Assembly: GCA_023376005.1 (NCBI GenBank)
Contig: CM042151.1
Location: 78,626,944 to 78,690,943, forward strand
Source of the DNA: Doryteuthis pealeii
Lineage: Eukaryota > Mollusca > Cephalopoda > Myopsida > Loliginidae
DNA length: 64,000 nucleotides
Direction of reading: 5' to 3'
The notes below the pieces were generated by a model. That model did no database searches, had not been told where the DNA came from, and saw nothing but the letters and a program-made list of their open reading frames with translations. How positions within the stretch are numbered: the first letter of the stretch is position 1; each line of letters starts with the position of its first letter. This document shows, one piece after another, positions 63,840 through 64,000 of the stretch. The position numbers and the translations under genes are program-made.

Positions 63840-64000
63840 ATCCTTAACTTTCCTCATAAATTCCTACCTATAGATTAAACTAACCTCATTTTATGTCCGT
63901 GTTTTTGCAATAAATGTTTATTTTTTCTTGCATGCGTTATTTTAAATTACTAAATATATTTTCTTTTATTTTAATATTCACTTCAATGTGTATATTCTAA
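63840..64000. mobile_element. Foldback element, family F2 (copy 3, cut by window end)
   Basis: 'cctcataaattcctaccta', 'cattttatgtccgtgttttt', 'caataaatgttta' and 'ttcacttcaatg' match, inverted, the right half of the copy at 3133-3432 (about 3270-3425), including its non-arm part. The rest lies beyond the window. Confidence 0.85.

Overview
The window is AT-rich animal nuclear DNA, most likely from a cephalopod of the octopus type. This is an inference from three things seen together: long arrays of C2H2 zinc fingers with canonical HTGEKPY linkers, many tRNA-derived SINEs with Pol III A and B boxes like those described in octopus, and dense nested DNA transposons, LINE relics and GA/TA microsatellites. 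No database search was possible. I see no prokaryotic gene organisation.

Layout. 1-18 kb: repeats and transposon relics. These include two kinds of SINE, a repeat I call family R, several foldback elements, a CENP-B/Tigger-type helix-turn-helix fragment (9.8 kb), a dead mariner split by a later insertion (12.2-13.8 kb), and a palindrome with a tRNA-like core (16.8 kb). 18-25 kb: one candidate internal exon (minus strand, 18.2 kb), tandem repeats, a foldback element with telomere-like DNA at its apex, and a solo LTR with a 4-bp target duplication. 25.3-34.2 kb: a tandem segmental duplication of about 3.9 and 4.9 kb whose two copies carry different later insertions (one LTR in copy 1; a different LTR and a 1.1-kb family R element in copy 2). 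34.8-36.1 kb: C2H2 zinc-finger gene A (minus). 36.6-38.4 kb: a LINE relic holding a nested hAT element and a long-TIR MITE. 38.7-43 kb: foldback elements, a second LINE relic, and an intact 3' half of histone H2B. 43-51 kb: LTR-like blocks, palindromes, SINEs, and two hammerhead-ribozyme-like motifs. 51.3-52.7 kb: zinc-finger gene B (minus), a paralogue of A. 53-63 kb: more repeats, a 10-N assembly gap at 57.57 kb, and an inverted pair of SINE-bearing arms. 63.2-63.8 kb: a broken zinc-finger array C (plus).

The only substantial protein-coding loci are the zinc-finger arrays. A and B share the same C-terminal ending, start context, first fingers and a degenerate upstream finger, so they are duplicates. 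Each array carries small indels that break the frame; these could be real inactivation or consensus errors in repetitive sequence. The rest is a readable record of insertion into insertion, with target-site duplications that often fix the order of events.
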